Of a stretch of DNA of 64,000 nucleotides, positions 38,811 to 51,340 are shown one piece after another. Origin of the DNA: Prochilodus magdalenae (taxonomy: Eukaryota; Chordata; Actinopteri; Characiformes; Prochilodontidae); contig JAMWET010004996.1 in assembly GCA_024036415.1 (NCBI GenBank), positions 1 to 64,000 of the forward strand, in the 5' to 3' direction. How positions within the stretch are numbered: the first letter of the stretch is position 1; each line of letters begins with the position of its first letter. The position numbers and the translations under genes are program-made. The notes beneath the pieces were generated by a model. That model was not told the DNA's origin. It searched no databases and saw only the letters and a list, made by a program, of their open reading frames with translations.

Positions 38811-40500
38811 TCACCCTGAATGTCTTCTTTTACATCATAACAATGAAGTTATGAAAATTCAGGAGTTCCCTGGAAAGCAACACAGTCTCTGTATGTCATC
38901 ATGCAACGGTTAAATGAATAGAACATCTAACAAGGTCAAAAATTCTTGGATTTTTGTCCCAAACTCTTTTAAGCAGACGCAAATTGAGAGAAGGATACAT
39001 CTGGTCTCTTTTCATCGGTTCTCTGATTAAACAGATAGATTGACGTCAGGTCTCAATGCATGCTCTGACTTGTTCAGAAACTGCTGCACTGCATCTAACA
39101 ACAGTGGTTGCAAACGCTGAGTCTACATTGTAGATCTGCAACCCTGCTAGCATCATTGCTGCTTCCTTGCCAGTCAGATTAAAGGAGCTGGCTGGACCCT
39201 CTGGACATTCCGGCCACCCTTGCTTCAAAACTGTACGTGACTGAAATCAATGGCATTGTTCTAGATGTAGTTTTAGATAGCTATGGAAGCAAGGCTAGAC
39301 TTTTCAGGGGATATTCTTATACTTTTAGGCCAAAGCTTAAATCTATAAATACATAAATTCATATACTTTAGGCTGTCCAGTGTACCATGTTTTCCTAACT
39401 GAACTATTGTGACGATATGTCAGCATGAAAATATAAAGGCCATAGAACAATGTCCATGACTGACTAGCTTTAATCAGACAATGTGCTCCCAATCTCATTA
39501 GGAGGGGGGTGGGGGGCATGCAGGTGGCTCCATGGAAGAAAAGTGTATTTCAGATGAGTCTTAATTCTGTGCAATCCATAACCCCCTTAACGAAAAAGTA
39601 AAAATAGCTGAACGTTCTGAGAATTTCATGTTAATTAACCTCAAGATTGAGGCTTAAAACAGAACAGAAAAGAAGCACCGGGCAGTAACTAAAGCTTCAA
39701 ACACACAATGGAGCCCATGACATAACAGAATTCCCATGACAAGACTCCTCCAGCCAGAGAACGGAAGGAGCACTACTGCCCCCTAGTGGTTGCGTCTACA
39801 CAGTTGCTCCTAATGTGATACATAGTACAGGCCCCCTAAGCAATAATAAGAAGACAACAATGTAAAAGACAACGTATATTAAGGTCATTACCAAGCGTGC
39901 GGTGCTTTCAGTAACGTTCAAGCACTTTCCCCAGAGGGATACAGTTCGCTTACAATCAGCAATAGGAAATAAATGCTCCAATATCTGTTCTTTCAAGCAA
40001 AAAACAAGGTTCAGATACAAGCAGCTGAGAAGAAATTAGAAGGCAAACACTTTTTAAAGCATTTAATTTCATTCACACTCTATTTTTCTTCTTTTTGCTT
40101 CATTTTGGTCGTGATATTACACACTTTGCTCTTAATACAGAGGCCTTCACATAGAAAGCGTGGCTACAGATGACTCACAGTGAAACACACACACTGGAAC
40201 GGTACCTGCTTTTATTTCCTGCACTCTGCCGTCAGAGCAGTTTCACTTTCTCTGATTAGCTTCCCTTCGCTCTCCTTTTCACACACCCACCCATAAGAAG
40301 CCCACTAGTGCCGCTCTGAAAGTTCAAGTTTAACTCCTCTTATTTGACAAGTCTACCTACTCCTGTTACCTGTTACTGACAAACTCTATATGAGAAGTTA
40401 TGCAGGGGGACACTGCTGAAATAAAAGTCATTTTAAAAGTCAGAAGTCATTTTAAACTGTACAGGTAAAGAGTAGGGAGGCATGGGTACATTACTACATA
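38811..40500. other. No gene seen
   Basis: About 1.7 kb of unique-looking sequence. A G-rich run GGAGGGGGGTGGGGGGC lies near 39500. Frames of 60-74 codons have no domain content. Confidence 0.5.
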
Positions 40501-41830
40501 CAGTGCATTGTAAGTAGTATGTTGGTGTACAGTAACTCAGTAAGTGTAATGCGTTAGTGTACTGTAAGTAGTGTGTTGGTGTACAGTAACTCGGTAAGTG
40601 TAATGCGTTAGGGTGCTGTAAGTAGCGTGTTGGTGTACAGTAACTCAGTAAGTGTAATGCGTTAGTGTACTGTAAGTAGTGTGTTGGTGTACAGTAACTC
40701 AGTAAGTGTAATATGTTAGTGTACTGTAAGTAGTGTGTTGGTGTACAGTAACCCAGTAAGTGTAATGCGTCCAATGTGCTGTAAGTAGTGTGTTGGTGTA
40801 CAGTAACTCAGTAAGTGTAATGCGTTAGTGTGCTGTAAGTAGTGTGTTAGTGTACAGTAACTCAGTAGGTATAATGTGTTAGTGTGTTTTAAGTAGTGTG
40901 TTGGTGTACAGTAACTCAGTAAGTGTAATGCGTTAGTGTACTGTAAGTAGTGTGTTGGTGTACAGTAATTCGGTAGGTGTAATGCGGTAGTGTACTGTAA
41001 GTAGCGTGTTGGTGTACAGTAACTCAGTAAGTGTAATGTGTTAGTGTACTGTAAGGAGTGTGTTGGTGTACAGTATCCCAGTAAGTGTAATGCGTTAGTG
41101 TGCTGTAAGTAGTGTGTTGGTGTACAGTAACTCAGTAAGTGTAATGCGTTAGTGTGCTGTAAGTAGTGTGTTAGTGTACAGTAACTCAGTAGGTATAATG
41201 TGTTAGTGTGTTTTAAGTAGTGTGTTGGTGTACAGTAACTCAGTAAGTGTAATGCGTTAGTGTACTGTAAGTAGTGTGTTGGTGTACAGTAACTCAGTAA
41301 GTGTAATGCATTAATGTGCTGTAAGTAGTGTGTTGGTGTACAGTAACTCGGTAAGTGTAATGTGTTAGTGTACTGTAAGTAGTGTGTTGGTGTACAGTAA
41401 CTCAGTAAGTATAATGCGTTAGTGTGCTGTAAGTAGTGTTTTGGTGTACAGTAACTCAGTAAGTGTAATGCGTTAGTGTGCTGTAAGTAGTGTGTTAGTG
41501 TACAGTAACTCAGTAGGTATAATGTGTTAGTGTGTTTTAAGTAGTGTGTTGGTGTACAGTAACTCAGTAAGTGTAATGCGTTAGTGTACTGTAAGTAGTG
41601 TGTTGGTGTACAGTAACTCAGTAAGTGTAATGTGTTAGTGTACTGTAAGTAGTGTGTTGGTGTACAGTAACTCAGTAAGTGTAATGTATTAGTGTACTGT
41701 AAGTAGTGTGTTGGTGTACAGTAACTCAGTAAGTGTAATGTGTTAGTGTGCTGTAAGTAGTGTGTTGGTGTACAGTAACTCAGTAAGTGTAATGTATTAG
41801 TGTACTGTAAGTAGTGTGTTGGTGTACAGT
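40501..41830 (+). repeat. 54-bp minisatellite, array 2 (about 24.6 units)
   Basis: Same 54-bp unit and orientation as array 1, with TGCGTTAG-type units more frequent. A three-unit block containing TAGGTATAATGTGTTAGTGT and TGTGTTTTAAGTAGTGTG recurs near 40865, 41190 and 41515, spaced about 325 bp (six units). This shows a higher-order repeat of six units inside the array. Confidence 0.97.
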
Positions 41831-42560
41831 GATGAAAGAAGTGTGAAGTGAGTCCAGTAATCAGGATACAGGATCTTCAATTAGAAGGATGGTGGCCCGA
41901 GAGAGACACTAGAGTCTCTTTACCTGCACTGAGGTGATTAAGAGTCTTGTTCCAGAAATGATAATAGAAAATCAGAACCATAATAAACCATACCACTGTT
42001 CCTCTCCATACTTAAGTACATTTGTAAGTATGGTGTGTAAGTGGTTTGTAGGTGGAGGTCTAAAGGGAGGAACTTCTACTTTTACTGGAGGAATATTTTA
42101 CATTGGGGAACTGCATGATTTGTGTACGTCCAATTCTGGTAGCCCAAATGGCCATACAGTTATTACTTTTTCTGCATTGAAGTAAAAACGCAGTAAACAT
42201 ATTCAACAGACATTTACTCAGAAGCCTCAACAGCAACATACAGTATCCACAGTTTCAGTACTTATTGTCTTGAACCTTTACCCCACTTACAACATCCGTT
42301 CTTCTTGGGAAGCTTCCTTTCAGTTTCCACTTAAACATAACCATTGTACTTACTATCCAAAACCAACTGAGATCCTACACAGGTCTTCTGAGTTTCTGTA
42401 ATGTAATGGTGATTACAGTAAAGAAGAAATTAGTAAATAATAATATATAATAATATATAAAAAAATATATATACATAATCTTTGGGGAGTACTTTACCTT
42501 GCAAAACCCTGTACGAAATCCATCAACAGGTTTTAGGGGTTTAAAACTAAAATCTTCTCA
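41831..42560. other. No gene seen
   Basis: Unique-looking. An AT-rich, TAATATAT-reiterating tract lies at 42435-42475. Confidence 0.5.
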
Positions 42561-43170
42561 AAACTATCGGACACCAATGTTCCAGGCTCCATACATGCTC
42601 ATTCACAACCATTTCATGTAATTATAGCTTTCTGTGAGGGAGCTATTAGTGACGTTTAACTCTTTAGACATCTTGACTCCCATCAACACCGCTGCTAGTC
42701 CCGTTCCACCGACATGGATGGGGTTCCTTTCGGTTTTCACACTTATTGCATTTCCACCAAAAATAAACCCCCTTGGAACCTGAAAAGTTAATTCCCAGCT
42801 GGAACCAAAGAATAGTAGCTTTTTCGGCATGAGCCGTGATGATAATCAGGGGTTTGTCAGCTGTTGGGAAAAAAGAAAACAATGCGACACCCAGTGGTCT
42901 CCTGAAGAACCTCTTTGATGTGTTCAGTAGGTTATCTGTGCTTGCTTTCTGGATATAAACAAACATCTGGAACAGCACAAATGCTCACAGGTAATCTACA
43001 CGCTCCGCCATCTTGTTATCACTGTTTACTACTCCTGTGCAGCGCCCTCTGCTGACGCTGATGATGAATCCTTTGACGTTCTTTGGTTTCAATAAAAGCT
43101 GGTTCAAACACAGTTCAAGAACCAGGACCTGTGTTCAATTCTAATTTGTTTTCTCAAGAACTGTTCATAT
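42561..43170. other. Possible non-autonomous repeat around GGTTCC-type words
   Basis: GTTCCACCGACATGGATGG, CCTTGGAACCTGAAAAG and GGTTCAAACACAGTTCAAGA recall a fish MITE class rich in AGAACC/GGTTC words. Ends cannot be set and TIRs are not convincing. Overlapping minus-strand frames (104 and 75 codons) look fortuitous. Confidence 0.25.
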
Positions 43171-43640
43171 CCACCCGCTCCTAATGTCAGTTCTACATTG
43201 TAACATTGTTCCCATATCAGAGGACATCAGGACAGCATGCCTTTTGCCCAGTATAGTAAGCCAGACGGAAGATTTCCCAAACCCTCCACCCAGCGTTTGT
43301 TACAGTCATCGTTGTTATCCTATTCCTGTTTATTACCACCCTTGCCACAGGAAGTGTGAGACTATATTTAATAACCCAGCCTTTGCGGCAGATTACGCAG
43401 AAGTAACGTTAACATCACTGTTAGCAAATTCCAACCAATATTTGCAAACATTACTTCCACGTCTGAGCAATTAGGCTCGGGAACTTACGCAAGAGGGTGG
43501 AAAGGGAGTTGTTTAGTTACTCACAGTGGACGTTTGAGAAACTGTGGAAACTGGGGTGGTCTGTTGGCTTGTTAAATGGGGGTATATCACAATAAAAACA
43601 TAGGCGAGTAGCCACCTGTGTCAGTGACTCTGCAGTTTTA
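43171..43640. other. No gene seen
   Basis: The 96-codon frame at 43184-43474 has no recognised motif. Confidence 0.45.
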
Positions 43641-43770
43641 GTGACCACATTGTGAAATCTTGAGTAAACCGGGCAATGTCACTCCCAACTCATTTGAACC
43701 ATTCTCAGCACTGCAGTGACTTTGGCATTGTGGTGGCACGTCAGGGAGTGTGTGCTGCACTGCTTGTGCT
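43641..43770. repeat. Fragment of the palindromic MITE family
   Basis: ACCATTCTCAGCACTGCAGT, GACTTTGGCATTGTGGTGGC then GTGTGTGCTGCACTGC matches one arm of 52780-53205. Confidence 0.5.
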
Positions 43771-43929
43771 GTGTTCGATCCATTTGTACCAGAGCAACAC
43801 TTACTAACATAAGACTGTGTACTAACACAGTCTGCAATTGTAGAACTACAAGTTTCACTGATATATATTCAATCTGATGAAAAGAACAACAGTTGTGGAT
43901 TAAAGGCACTGTAGGTGTAGAACAGCCTT

Positions 43930-44292
43930 AAAGACAGTTTCTAGTTTTTTGCAGTCCAAGTAGTTCCAAACATGTTGATTGATGCTGAGGTCTGGACTAA
44001 GGGTGGCCTGTCCGTTGTTCAGAGAACACCAGCAGCTTGATTCTATTTGCTTATCTCAGTAACTTTCCTTAACTGCTGCACATCCTTTTAGACCCATAAT
44101 GTTGAAGTATCGTCTCACATTGTAGGGATGGACGGAAATGCCTGGGGATGAGGTCAGATCTGAAGCAAATGTAGAGCTTGATGTTCCTCTGCCTTCCAAA
44201 GATAAAAGCTTGAATTATAGTTTATCTTGTGGCAAGAGTTTTGGTGGTCTTCCAGGTGTTGCATAGTTGCTTCCAGTTTTCTGTATGTTGTG

Positions 44293-44356
<64 letters not shown>

Positions 44357-44515
44357 CTGAACTTCAGTTTTAGGAACTATTTTTCTTTGGCTTTCTTCTG
44401 GTCTACCTGATCTCCTCAGTAACAATCCTATCTCCTACAAGAAACCTTACTCAAAGGCTATTTAAATTGGAAAGTAAATAAATGACGGGTGGTCTTTTGC
44501 ACAGTACTGTAAGTT
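43930..44515 (-). mobile_element. Tc1-F relic with an (AT)n expansion
   Basis: TGATGCTGAGGTCTGGACTA and AGGGTGGCCTGTCCGTTG correspond to the reverse strand of the PDLNPIE region in fish Tc1-like elements. The right end GGTCTTTTGCACAGTACTGT is a typical terminal sequence of such families. The middle holds (AT)n at 44292-44354. The coding frame is destroyed. Confidence 0.5.
44292..44354. repeat. (AT)n microsatellite
   Basis: About 31 AT repeats with one GT interruption, inside Tc1-F. The YIYIYI frame across it is an artefact. Confidence 0.95.
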
Positions 44516-45599
44516 TATTACTGTTTGGTATGGGCTTGTTTGGGTTGTATTGTGTTCCTGTATTAAATAAAAACGGTCCTACCAATTCTCATGATACAAA
44601 TCCTGGAAAACAGTACAATGACTAAGTTACTGTAAGTTGCAGCCAGGGACAAACTGTCTCATACCGCTCATGAGTGTGGACTTTTTTTCCCCCTCTGCTG
44701 TATGGCTCTACACTTAAGATCCACTTACCAGAAGTAGCCCATTGTTTATTTCCCACAGTAGTAACTGTGAGAATCACACATCATTTCCATAATAACAACA
44801 TACATGCCACATCATAGGTGCAGACAAACAGTGATGACAAAAAAAAAAAACCTGGTGTGTTTTGATCCTTGTGACTCTGTTGAGAGTATGATATATAGGA
44901 AATTTTGCTTATGACTGGCTGGATAAAGTAAATATGATTTCGCATATGAAAGAGGAAGAGAGGGCACGTTCGTCTGGTAAATGACATGACGTTCGTTTTC
45001 TGCATGTGACACGTATATGCACAGGCCGTAACACACATGTGAAATTCTCAGATGTGACCACACAGTTGAGGGCAACTGGAGTGTTCATCTGAGAACAGCA
45101 GGTGATGTCACAGGCTGAATAAGCAGAAGTGAGCACAGACAGAGCCACACTCTCACAGGAATTGGCGAGACTCGCCAGGAAAAACCAGACACGGGAAATC
45201 TCCTTGTTTTTCACATTGCTGTTCTGGGAGCTTGCATAATTTCATGTCACCGGATGCTCGGGTTAACATATAGGCAGAATTTTACAAATGAAAAAAAAAA
45301 AGAAAAATAAATATGTTTGTCCCAGCAAGGGAAACTTGGGCTAGTGTACTTATTTATGTTATTTAATTATCAATTTGTTAGCAAAATAAAAAAATAGATT
45401 CTGAAATAATAAGGCCACTTTACATGCAAGTGTGTAGAGTTCATAATCAATCAACCAATAGAAATGGCCCAAATTTTTATTTAGCGTTGACTAACTAATA
45501 TAAAGTAATGCATTATATAACATTAGGTAATACATTAAAAATGGCTACAGTGCTTTATTAACATATAGAAATTACTACATGTGTAGTGACATGTAAAAG
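44516..45599. other. No gene seen
   Basis: Mostly unique-looking. Minus-strand frames of 85-101 codons at 44781-45214 overlap one another in different frames without domains. A short R1-like word, CAATAGAAATGGCCC, lies near 45456. Confidence 0.45.
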
Positions 45600-46880
45600 T
45601 TGATATGTCTTTCTATGACATTAGTTAATCATTATTAATGTATAACTTTATAGTAAGTAACTTCATGTTACTTAATCAACACTTAAATTAAAAGTTTTAC
45701 CATGTTACCGTTTTGGAGATTCACAGTTTGTGCGAACAGTTATGACAAAAAACATACTTTTACTGTTTACATTTTTATCTAAAAATCTAAAAATATATTT
45801 TTATCTTCTCTTTAATTTCTGTGCACAGCAATGTACTGATTCTGTTCTGAAAAGCTTCAACCTACATGGTAAAACCCAGTGTAAAAGTTTTTTATGGATT
45901 TTCGAAGTGAAAGTTAGTTAACACATCCTCTCTAGGAATCTTATTTGGGTGGCCGCAGTTTCTTTTTATTTCCTGAATTTAAACTTGGTGGGAAGGAAAA
46001 CTAAAACTAATATTCAAAATGTACCAAAACCTGCAAAGTTAATATGTTAACAATGGGTAACTAATATTAAGTAAACATGTAACAACTGCTGATTATAATA
46101 TGTTAACCAAAGGATTATGTGATCAACACCTAATGTACAGTGTTACCAAGTTTCAGTTTTGGAGAACCAAGGTTTTGTTTAAATGACAATGACAAAAACG
46201 TTAATCATTATTAATGTATCACTGTATGATCGCTAATCAATTACGTTACGTTACTTAATCAACATTTAAAGGAAAGGTTTTACCATGTTACAGTTTTGTC
46301 CTGACAGTTATGACAAAAAACATACTTTTCACTGTTTACATTTTCATCTAAATATTTCAAATTCATTTTTCTTTTTCTCTTTACTTTCCGTGCACAGTGA
46401 CACACAGTTCCTTCCCTGAAAACCTTCAACCTATGAGCTTAAATGTAAAGTAGAATTTGATTTTCAAAGTGAAAGTAAGTTAGCACATCCTCTCTAGGGA
46501 ACTTATCTGGGTGTCCACAGTTTCTCTCTATTTCCTGAGTTTAACTTGGTGGGGAAAAAAAAAAGCCTGAAATTCAAAATGTTCCAAAACCTATGCACAG
46601 TAATATGTTAACATTACATTAGCTGTTACTTGTATACTTAACGTGAATAAACCATTATGAGTACTTTATGCTAACTAATCCATTCATTCATGTTAGTTAA
46701 TCAACACAAACAAAATTTTACCAAGTTAGAGTTCGGGACTCCAAACAACAAACTTAAATGTAAAAGTTTAATTTTCCAAGTGAAAGTAAGTTAATACGTC
46801 CTCTCTAGAGAAGTTAACTGGGTAAACACAGTTTCTCTTTATTTCCTGAGTTTAACTTGGTGGGAAAAATTTTTTGCACA
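45600..46880 (+). repeat. Three degenerate tandem copies of an about 560-bp unit
   Basis: CATCCTCTCTAGGAATCTTA (45925), CATCCTCTCTAGGGAACTTA (46485) and GTCCTCTCTAGAGAAGTTAA (46798) mark equivalent points. TTTCTTTTTATTTCCTGA, TTTCTCTCTATTTCCTGA and TTTCTCTTTATTTCCTGA follow, each then leading to TTAACTTGGTGGGA or a near variant. The first two units are about 560 bp apart and also share ACAGTTATGACAAAAAACAT and TTTCTGTGCACAG / TTTCCGTGCACAG. The third has lost about 250 bp. Non-coding. Confidence 0.75.
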
Positions 46881-47649
46881 AGCCTTGTTTTTATGTTTTG
46901 TGTTTTCCCTAATTGGTTTGATGTGTCAAGTAAAAAGCAATTGCCCATTATAATGTGCAGATCAGGATATGTACATATTTTCATATTTTCGCAAAACAAG
47001 TCACCCAGACATTTGCATACAAATGTATCCAAATCAGTCACCATGCAACACCACCTCACGAACAAAACAGCTTGTTCATTTGCTGAGACGTTTGCTTTTC
47101 CATTCATATACCTAAAGCTGCACTATGGTATCGTTTCATTAAGACTGAAAGAAGAAGCATTAATGAGTCAAGAGAAAAACATACATGAAAATATAGGGCA
47201 CTAAGTCACCGTGTAAAGGTCAGAGGGGTTGGGTCAGGTTTTCCAGATGACTTTGAACGTTTTGATGAAGTAATGTCACACTATTATGCAAATATATGCA
47301 AACTAATACACAAATTGTGTAGTTATGGCTTCAGTACACAGTGCAGTAAAAAAGTATTGATCTGCTTTTCAATTTCTTCAGAGGCTTCATATTTATTACC
47401 TTTGAATGTTTCAGATGATCAAACTACGAATCTTAGACCAAGGCCACAAGTAAACACAAGATGCTCTTCTGCCCTTCCTGCTCCATGTGAAAAACCGATT
47501 CCATCTCAAATACTAAATCAACCAGTTAACCAAATTCAATAGAGCGTTGAGTGCAATTTCACTACATACTGAATCTATGTTGAGTCTAACCAACAGCCTG
47601 TCTGGAATGTCAAGCATCTAGAAGGGCTAGCACATGATACCACATTCTA
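46881..47649. other. No gene seen
   Basis: A/T-rich. Frames of 97-115 codons on both strands at 46814-47204 overlap antisense and partly lie in the triplicated repeat, so no gene is proposed. Confidence 0.45.
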
Positions 47650-48960
47650 AACAGGTTCAAACACAGACGTGACTGAAACATGCCTGCCTGGAAAGGGATG
47701 CAAAGCCATTGCTATGGCTCTGGGACTTCAGCTAACCACACTGAGAGCAGTTATCCACAAATGGAGAAAACGTAGAACATTAGTGAACCTTCCCAGGAGA
47801 GGCCAGTCTACCAAATATCACCAAGAGCACATCAATGATGCATCGAGGAGGGTACCAAAGACCCTAGATAAGCATCTAAAGAACAGCAGGCCTCGCTTGT
47901 CTTTAAGGCCAATGGGCACAAATCCACAATAAGAAAGGCGATGGCCAAAAATAGCATACTTAGCCAAAAAGTATATAGATGACTGGATTTTTGAAAAGGA
48001 TGTTCGGGATATTGGATGAGTGATGAGTCAACAACGAATCTACAATGTAAGCATGATACAGGCACTTATCCTGTGCAATACCCTTTGTTGTAGCTTGACG
48101 TGCACCTCCCCACATTTGTAACCACAGGTCATGTCGAGGCAGATCGCAACATCTGTAATTGGTCTGCTTGGTAGCATTGTCATTCTGACTTTGTATTTCA
48201 GCTTTTGCTGCTATTTCTAAATTCAGTTGGATGAACCATAGACTGTACGAACACGGAAACATAAAAAAGTTAAAAGTAGCTGTTGTTCAACATCTATTAG
48301 CTCCACCTTCAACACAATCTGCTCAGATCAGCCGCCATCATTTGTAGAGCCAAAGGAGTGACCCAGTGGCATAAAAACCCCCATAACCAACTAGTGTTTT
48401 TGGTGGTACAAATGCAGAGCGACATAGAGACACCAATGGAAAAGCATAAATGCTAACAATGTCATAGGCCAGTTTCACATGTTACAGCGTTAATTTGACA
48501 CAGGAGCATAAATCGACGTAAAGATGGAACGTTTGGGAAGACTGGTGTTAAGTTAAAACCCCTTTCCACCATGAGAACATCATACCAGCAGTCAAACGTG
48601 GTGCTGGTAGCATAATGACTTGTGGCTGCTTAGCTTATGTAAGGCCTGGACTTCAGAATTAATGGAAATATGAAGTCTGCTCTCTATCAGAATATCCTAA
48701 AGGAGAATGTCTATTCCCTCGCTAAAGCTCAACCACAGTTATGCGGTTACGCAGCAGGACAAAGACCCAAAGCACACAAGCAAATCCACCCCTGAATGGC
48801 TCAAAAGAAACTAAACTAAAGTTTTGGAGCAGCCAACTCAAAGCCCCAGCATGAATCCCATTGAGTTGCTGCTGTGTATACCCTTAAACGGGAAGTTCAT
48901 GCATGAGAACCTTCCATTGTAAGTGAATAAAAGCAATTCTGCAAAGAAGAGCGGGCCAGT
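47650..48960 (+). mobile_element. Tc1-G relic, plus strand, with inserted or scrambled middle
   Basis: The 5' coding part is at 47669-47932. From about 48540 the second half resumes: CATACCAGCAGTCAAACGTG, GCTGGTAGCATAATGACTTG, CAGGACAAAGACCCAAAGCA and ATGAATCCCATTGAGTTGCT. Between them, 47940-48530 contains unrelated sequence, including CACAATCTGCTCAGATCAGC, perhaps another insertion. No clear TIRs. Confidence 0.6.
47669..48880 (+). pseudogene. Tc1-G transposase remnants
   Basis: 47669-47932 encodes a helix-turn-helix region (GKGCKAIAMALGLQLTTLRA, VIHKWRKRRTLVNLPRRGQS). Downstream broken frames give KRGAGSIMTCGCLAYV, a 'QDKDPKHTS'-type second-aspartate segment (seen as QQDKDPKHTSKS around 48757) and MNPIELLL with the glutamate near 48860. 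Many stops separate them; the first-aspartate region is not recognisable. Confidence 0.6.
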
Positions 48961-49864
48961 AAACATCCACAGCGATGTAAAAGGTTAAAGTTAGGTTGGC
49001 ACTTATATGTTGGGTTGCACTTGTTCTTGCCATCTAGTTATAAGGTATAATAATAATATTAATAATAAATGTTTATCTTAAAAAATGGATGGCTGATTTA
49101 AAAGCTGTATTCATGCCACTTCTGTTAAAATTATTTGGATGATTTGAAACATTAAAATGGGACAAATTAGCATAAAACAGCAGAAATCAAGCAAGCGCTA
49201 ACACTGTTTCACGGCCCCTGCTGTTTAAGTGATTAGTCACATTTTGGTTATGAGTCTTCTGAGATTCAAACACCTCTTCAGAAATGACTAAAAGTATAGG
49301 AGAAATCCATTCAGCAGTGAACCGTCAGTGTAAGAACCGCGGAATTGTTCGAGTCTGTCGGGAAACCACAAGCAGTGAGGCAATCAAGCTGAGTATTGAA
49401 CTCTTTCCATGGCTAAGACAGATGGGAACTGTTACAGAAGTTCATAGTGGGCCTTCACCTGGTGTTCCCTGATGCAGACACTCGTCTGAAGCAGACAATG
49501 TAGGAAGTGAGAAAACAAGTTTCCCAGGCAACCCAGACATATTCAAGAAAGAGGCTCTAAAGCTTTTGTTATCATGGTCGAGTACAATAGCTAGAATTAA
49601 ACAGAGACGCTTCTCTCAGAGGAACTCATTTGGCTTCTTTTTTTTTCCTGTTCTGTTTGAATAATGCATTTATCCACCATGCAAATAGCAGCCGCATGTC
49701 TACAGTGTCTACACGCCGGGTGAGGTGTGCTAGTACATTATTTATGCTGAGCTGGATTAATGAGGTGCAATTGTAGATCTTCAGTGAGGTTATGAGTGAG
49801 CATTACATCTTCCACAAAGAACAAACTCTACAAAGAGTGCACGCTTTTCTGCACAATAATTCTT

Positions 49865-49903
<39 letters not shown>

Positions 49904-49984
49904 CGGAAACAAAAAACATCTTGCGTGTTTAAGGCCGTAGTAATTTTAGGCATCTGCAGATGGCACTGCATGAGGATGATGGGG
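48961..49984. other. No gene seen; (TA)n at 49871-49901
   Basis: Unique-looking. The part 49200-49760 is compositionally complex and could be conserved non-coding DNA. The 62-codon frame at 49284-49472 lacks recognisable features. Confidence 0.45.
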
Positions 49985-50270
49985 CTATAAATACCTGTGG
50001 GATGTGAGTGACAGGATTTCTAGATTGAGAAGAGGTGGTACAGTGCAGTGAATGTCTTGTTCCATGTGTGAAACATCGGTCTCAAAGCAGATGTTAATGA
50101 TTGCCTTAAAGAGCCATAGGACATAGTGTAGAGGAAGTAGCTAAATTTGCAGGTGTATGGAAGTGCACGGTCATGCGGGTCTACCAGAAGTAACACTCTC
50201 TCTGAATTGTGTCAGGGAATGCATCCACCAAATCTGGCCCAACTGCATAAAAGAAGTGACCATTAGAACT
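49985..50270 (+). mobile_element. Tc1-E fragment, plus strand
   Basis: GGATGTGAGTGACAGGATTT, GCAGATGTTAATGATTGCC, GAGGAAGTAGCTAAATTTGC, GGTCATGCGGGTCTACCAG and GCATCCACCAAATCTGGCCC align with 30275-30690 in the same direction. No intact frame. Confidence 0.55.
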
Positions 50271-50740
50271 ATTGGAACCCAATGGTTTTACTTTTTTAAT
50301 GGGCTTTGGATTAATGGTTGCCATTAGGTACCACCAGTTTCCTGCAGGACATCCTTTGATCACACCGTTAAACCAACAGATGCATCTAGTTGCAGAACAC
50401 TTGTTATACACACCTTCAGGATACATTGTGACATCAACCCATTAGAAAAAGACCGAATGGTATTAATGATTAATGCTATACTATTGAAAATGCACTTTAT
50501 TGTAATAAATGACCTTTGACATTAGTGACTACTGCAAGGGTGACTGCAGGGCGAGCTGAAATAGACAGGAGGGAGTGCTGTAATACTTACCAGGCAGGAC
50601 TGACACTGTTATTAAGTCCAGATAAACTGTAACCAAGTACTTGAAAAGAAGTGAAGCATGTGATCCGTGTTTTGTCAGGTGAGGTTTATTCTGAAAGTGT
50701 TTGAGGTCTAACACTGCCAGCCTTCTCCACCAGATGGTGC
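50271..50740. other. No gene seen, possible Tc1-E flank
   Basis: The minus-strand frame 50426-50181 includes WFNGVIKGCPAG, which faintly resembles the WLKGVIAF of Tc1-E. Otherwise unassigned. Confidence 0.35.
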
Positions 50741-51340
50741 ACTCTACAACCAGTGTGGCACAGTTTCAGAGCTCATGGAACCGAGCTTGCTTCTGCTACT
50801 TCTAGCCTTCCGCTATATCATAAGGAGGAAGCGCCGCTCTGTTAGACTGACTGATGTCTCTCAAAAAAGAGCTAATGCTTCCCACTCGGGAAGTGGGGCG
50901 AACAACATGCGTCCTGCTGCTGAGAAGGAAAACTATATACATTCTTCCTCTTCCAGAGCATGTTTCCTTTCGTGAGAGAAACATATCCACTGATTCATAT
51001 TTAGCTTGACTCAGGGCCTACCCCAGTTTCAACTGCCGGGAAGCTCTCAAAGAGTTAAGTGATGCATGTATGACTCACCACGCCGTGAGAATGTGTACAT
51101 TCCTTCCAGCACCTATGGGTGAAAACGCCAAATGTACATCGTTCACCGTCAAACCGCTTCAGAGCTAATGAAAACATGACGGCTGGGGTATGGGTTCAGT
51201 AGGCACAGCTATAGGGAGGTAGAGTTAACATCTCCAGGGGTTTGAACCACATCACACAGAGTGAATACACGCCTTTTTCTCCATTTACTGTAATTACTGT
51301 TTCATTCTGTAAGCACCGGTGCCATGTGGGTTTCGACTAA
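50741..51340. other. Unique stretch, possibly conserved non-coding DNA
   Basis: Repeat-free and mixed in composition. The 66-codon frame at 50775 begins MEPSLLLLLLAFRY, a hydrophobic start, but the antisense frame is equally long and there is no domain, so no gene is called. Confidence 0.3.

Noticed and set aside
44222..44425. Frame rich in alternating Y-I residues
   Set aside because: Translation of (AT)n inside a Tc1-type relic.
50775..50975. Small secreted-like peptide starting MEPSLLLLLLAF
   Set aside because: Equally long antisense frame, no splice or promoter context, and the charged RRKRR follows too closely for a normal signal peptide.
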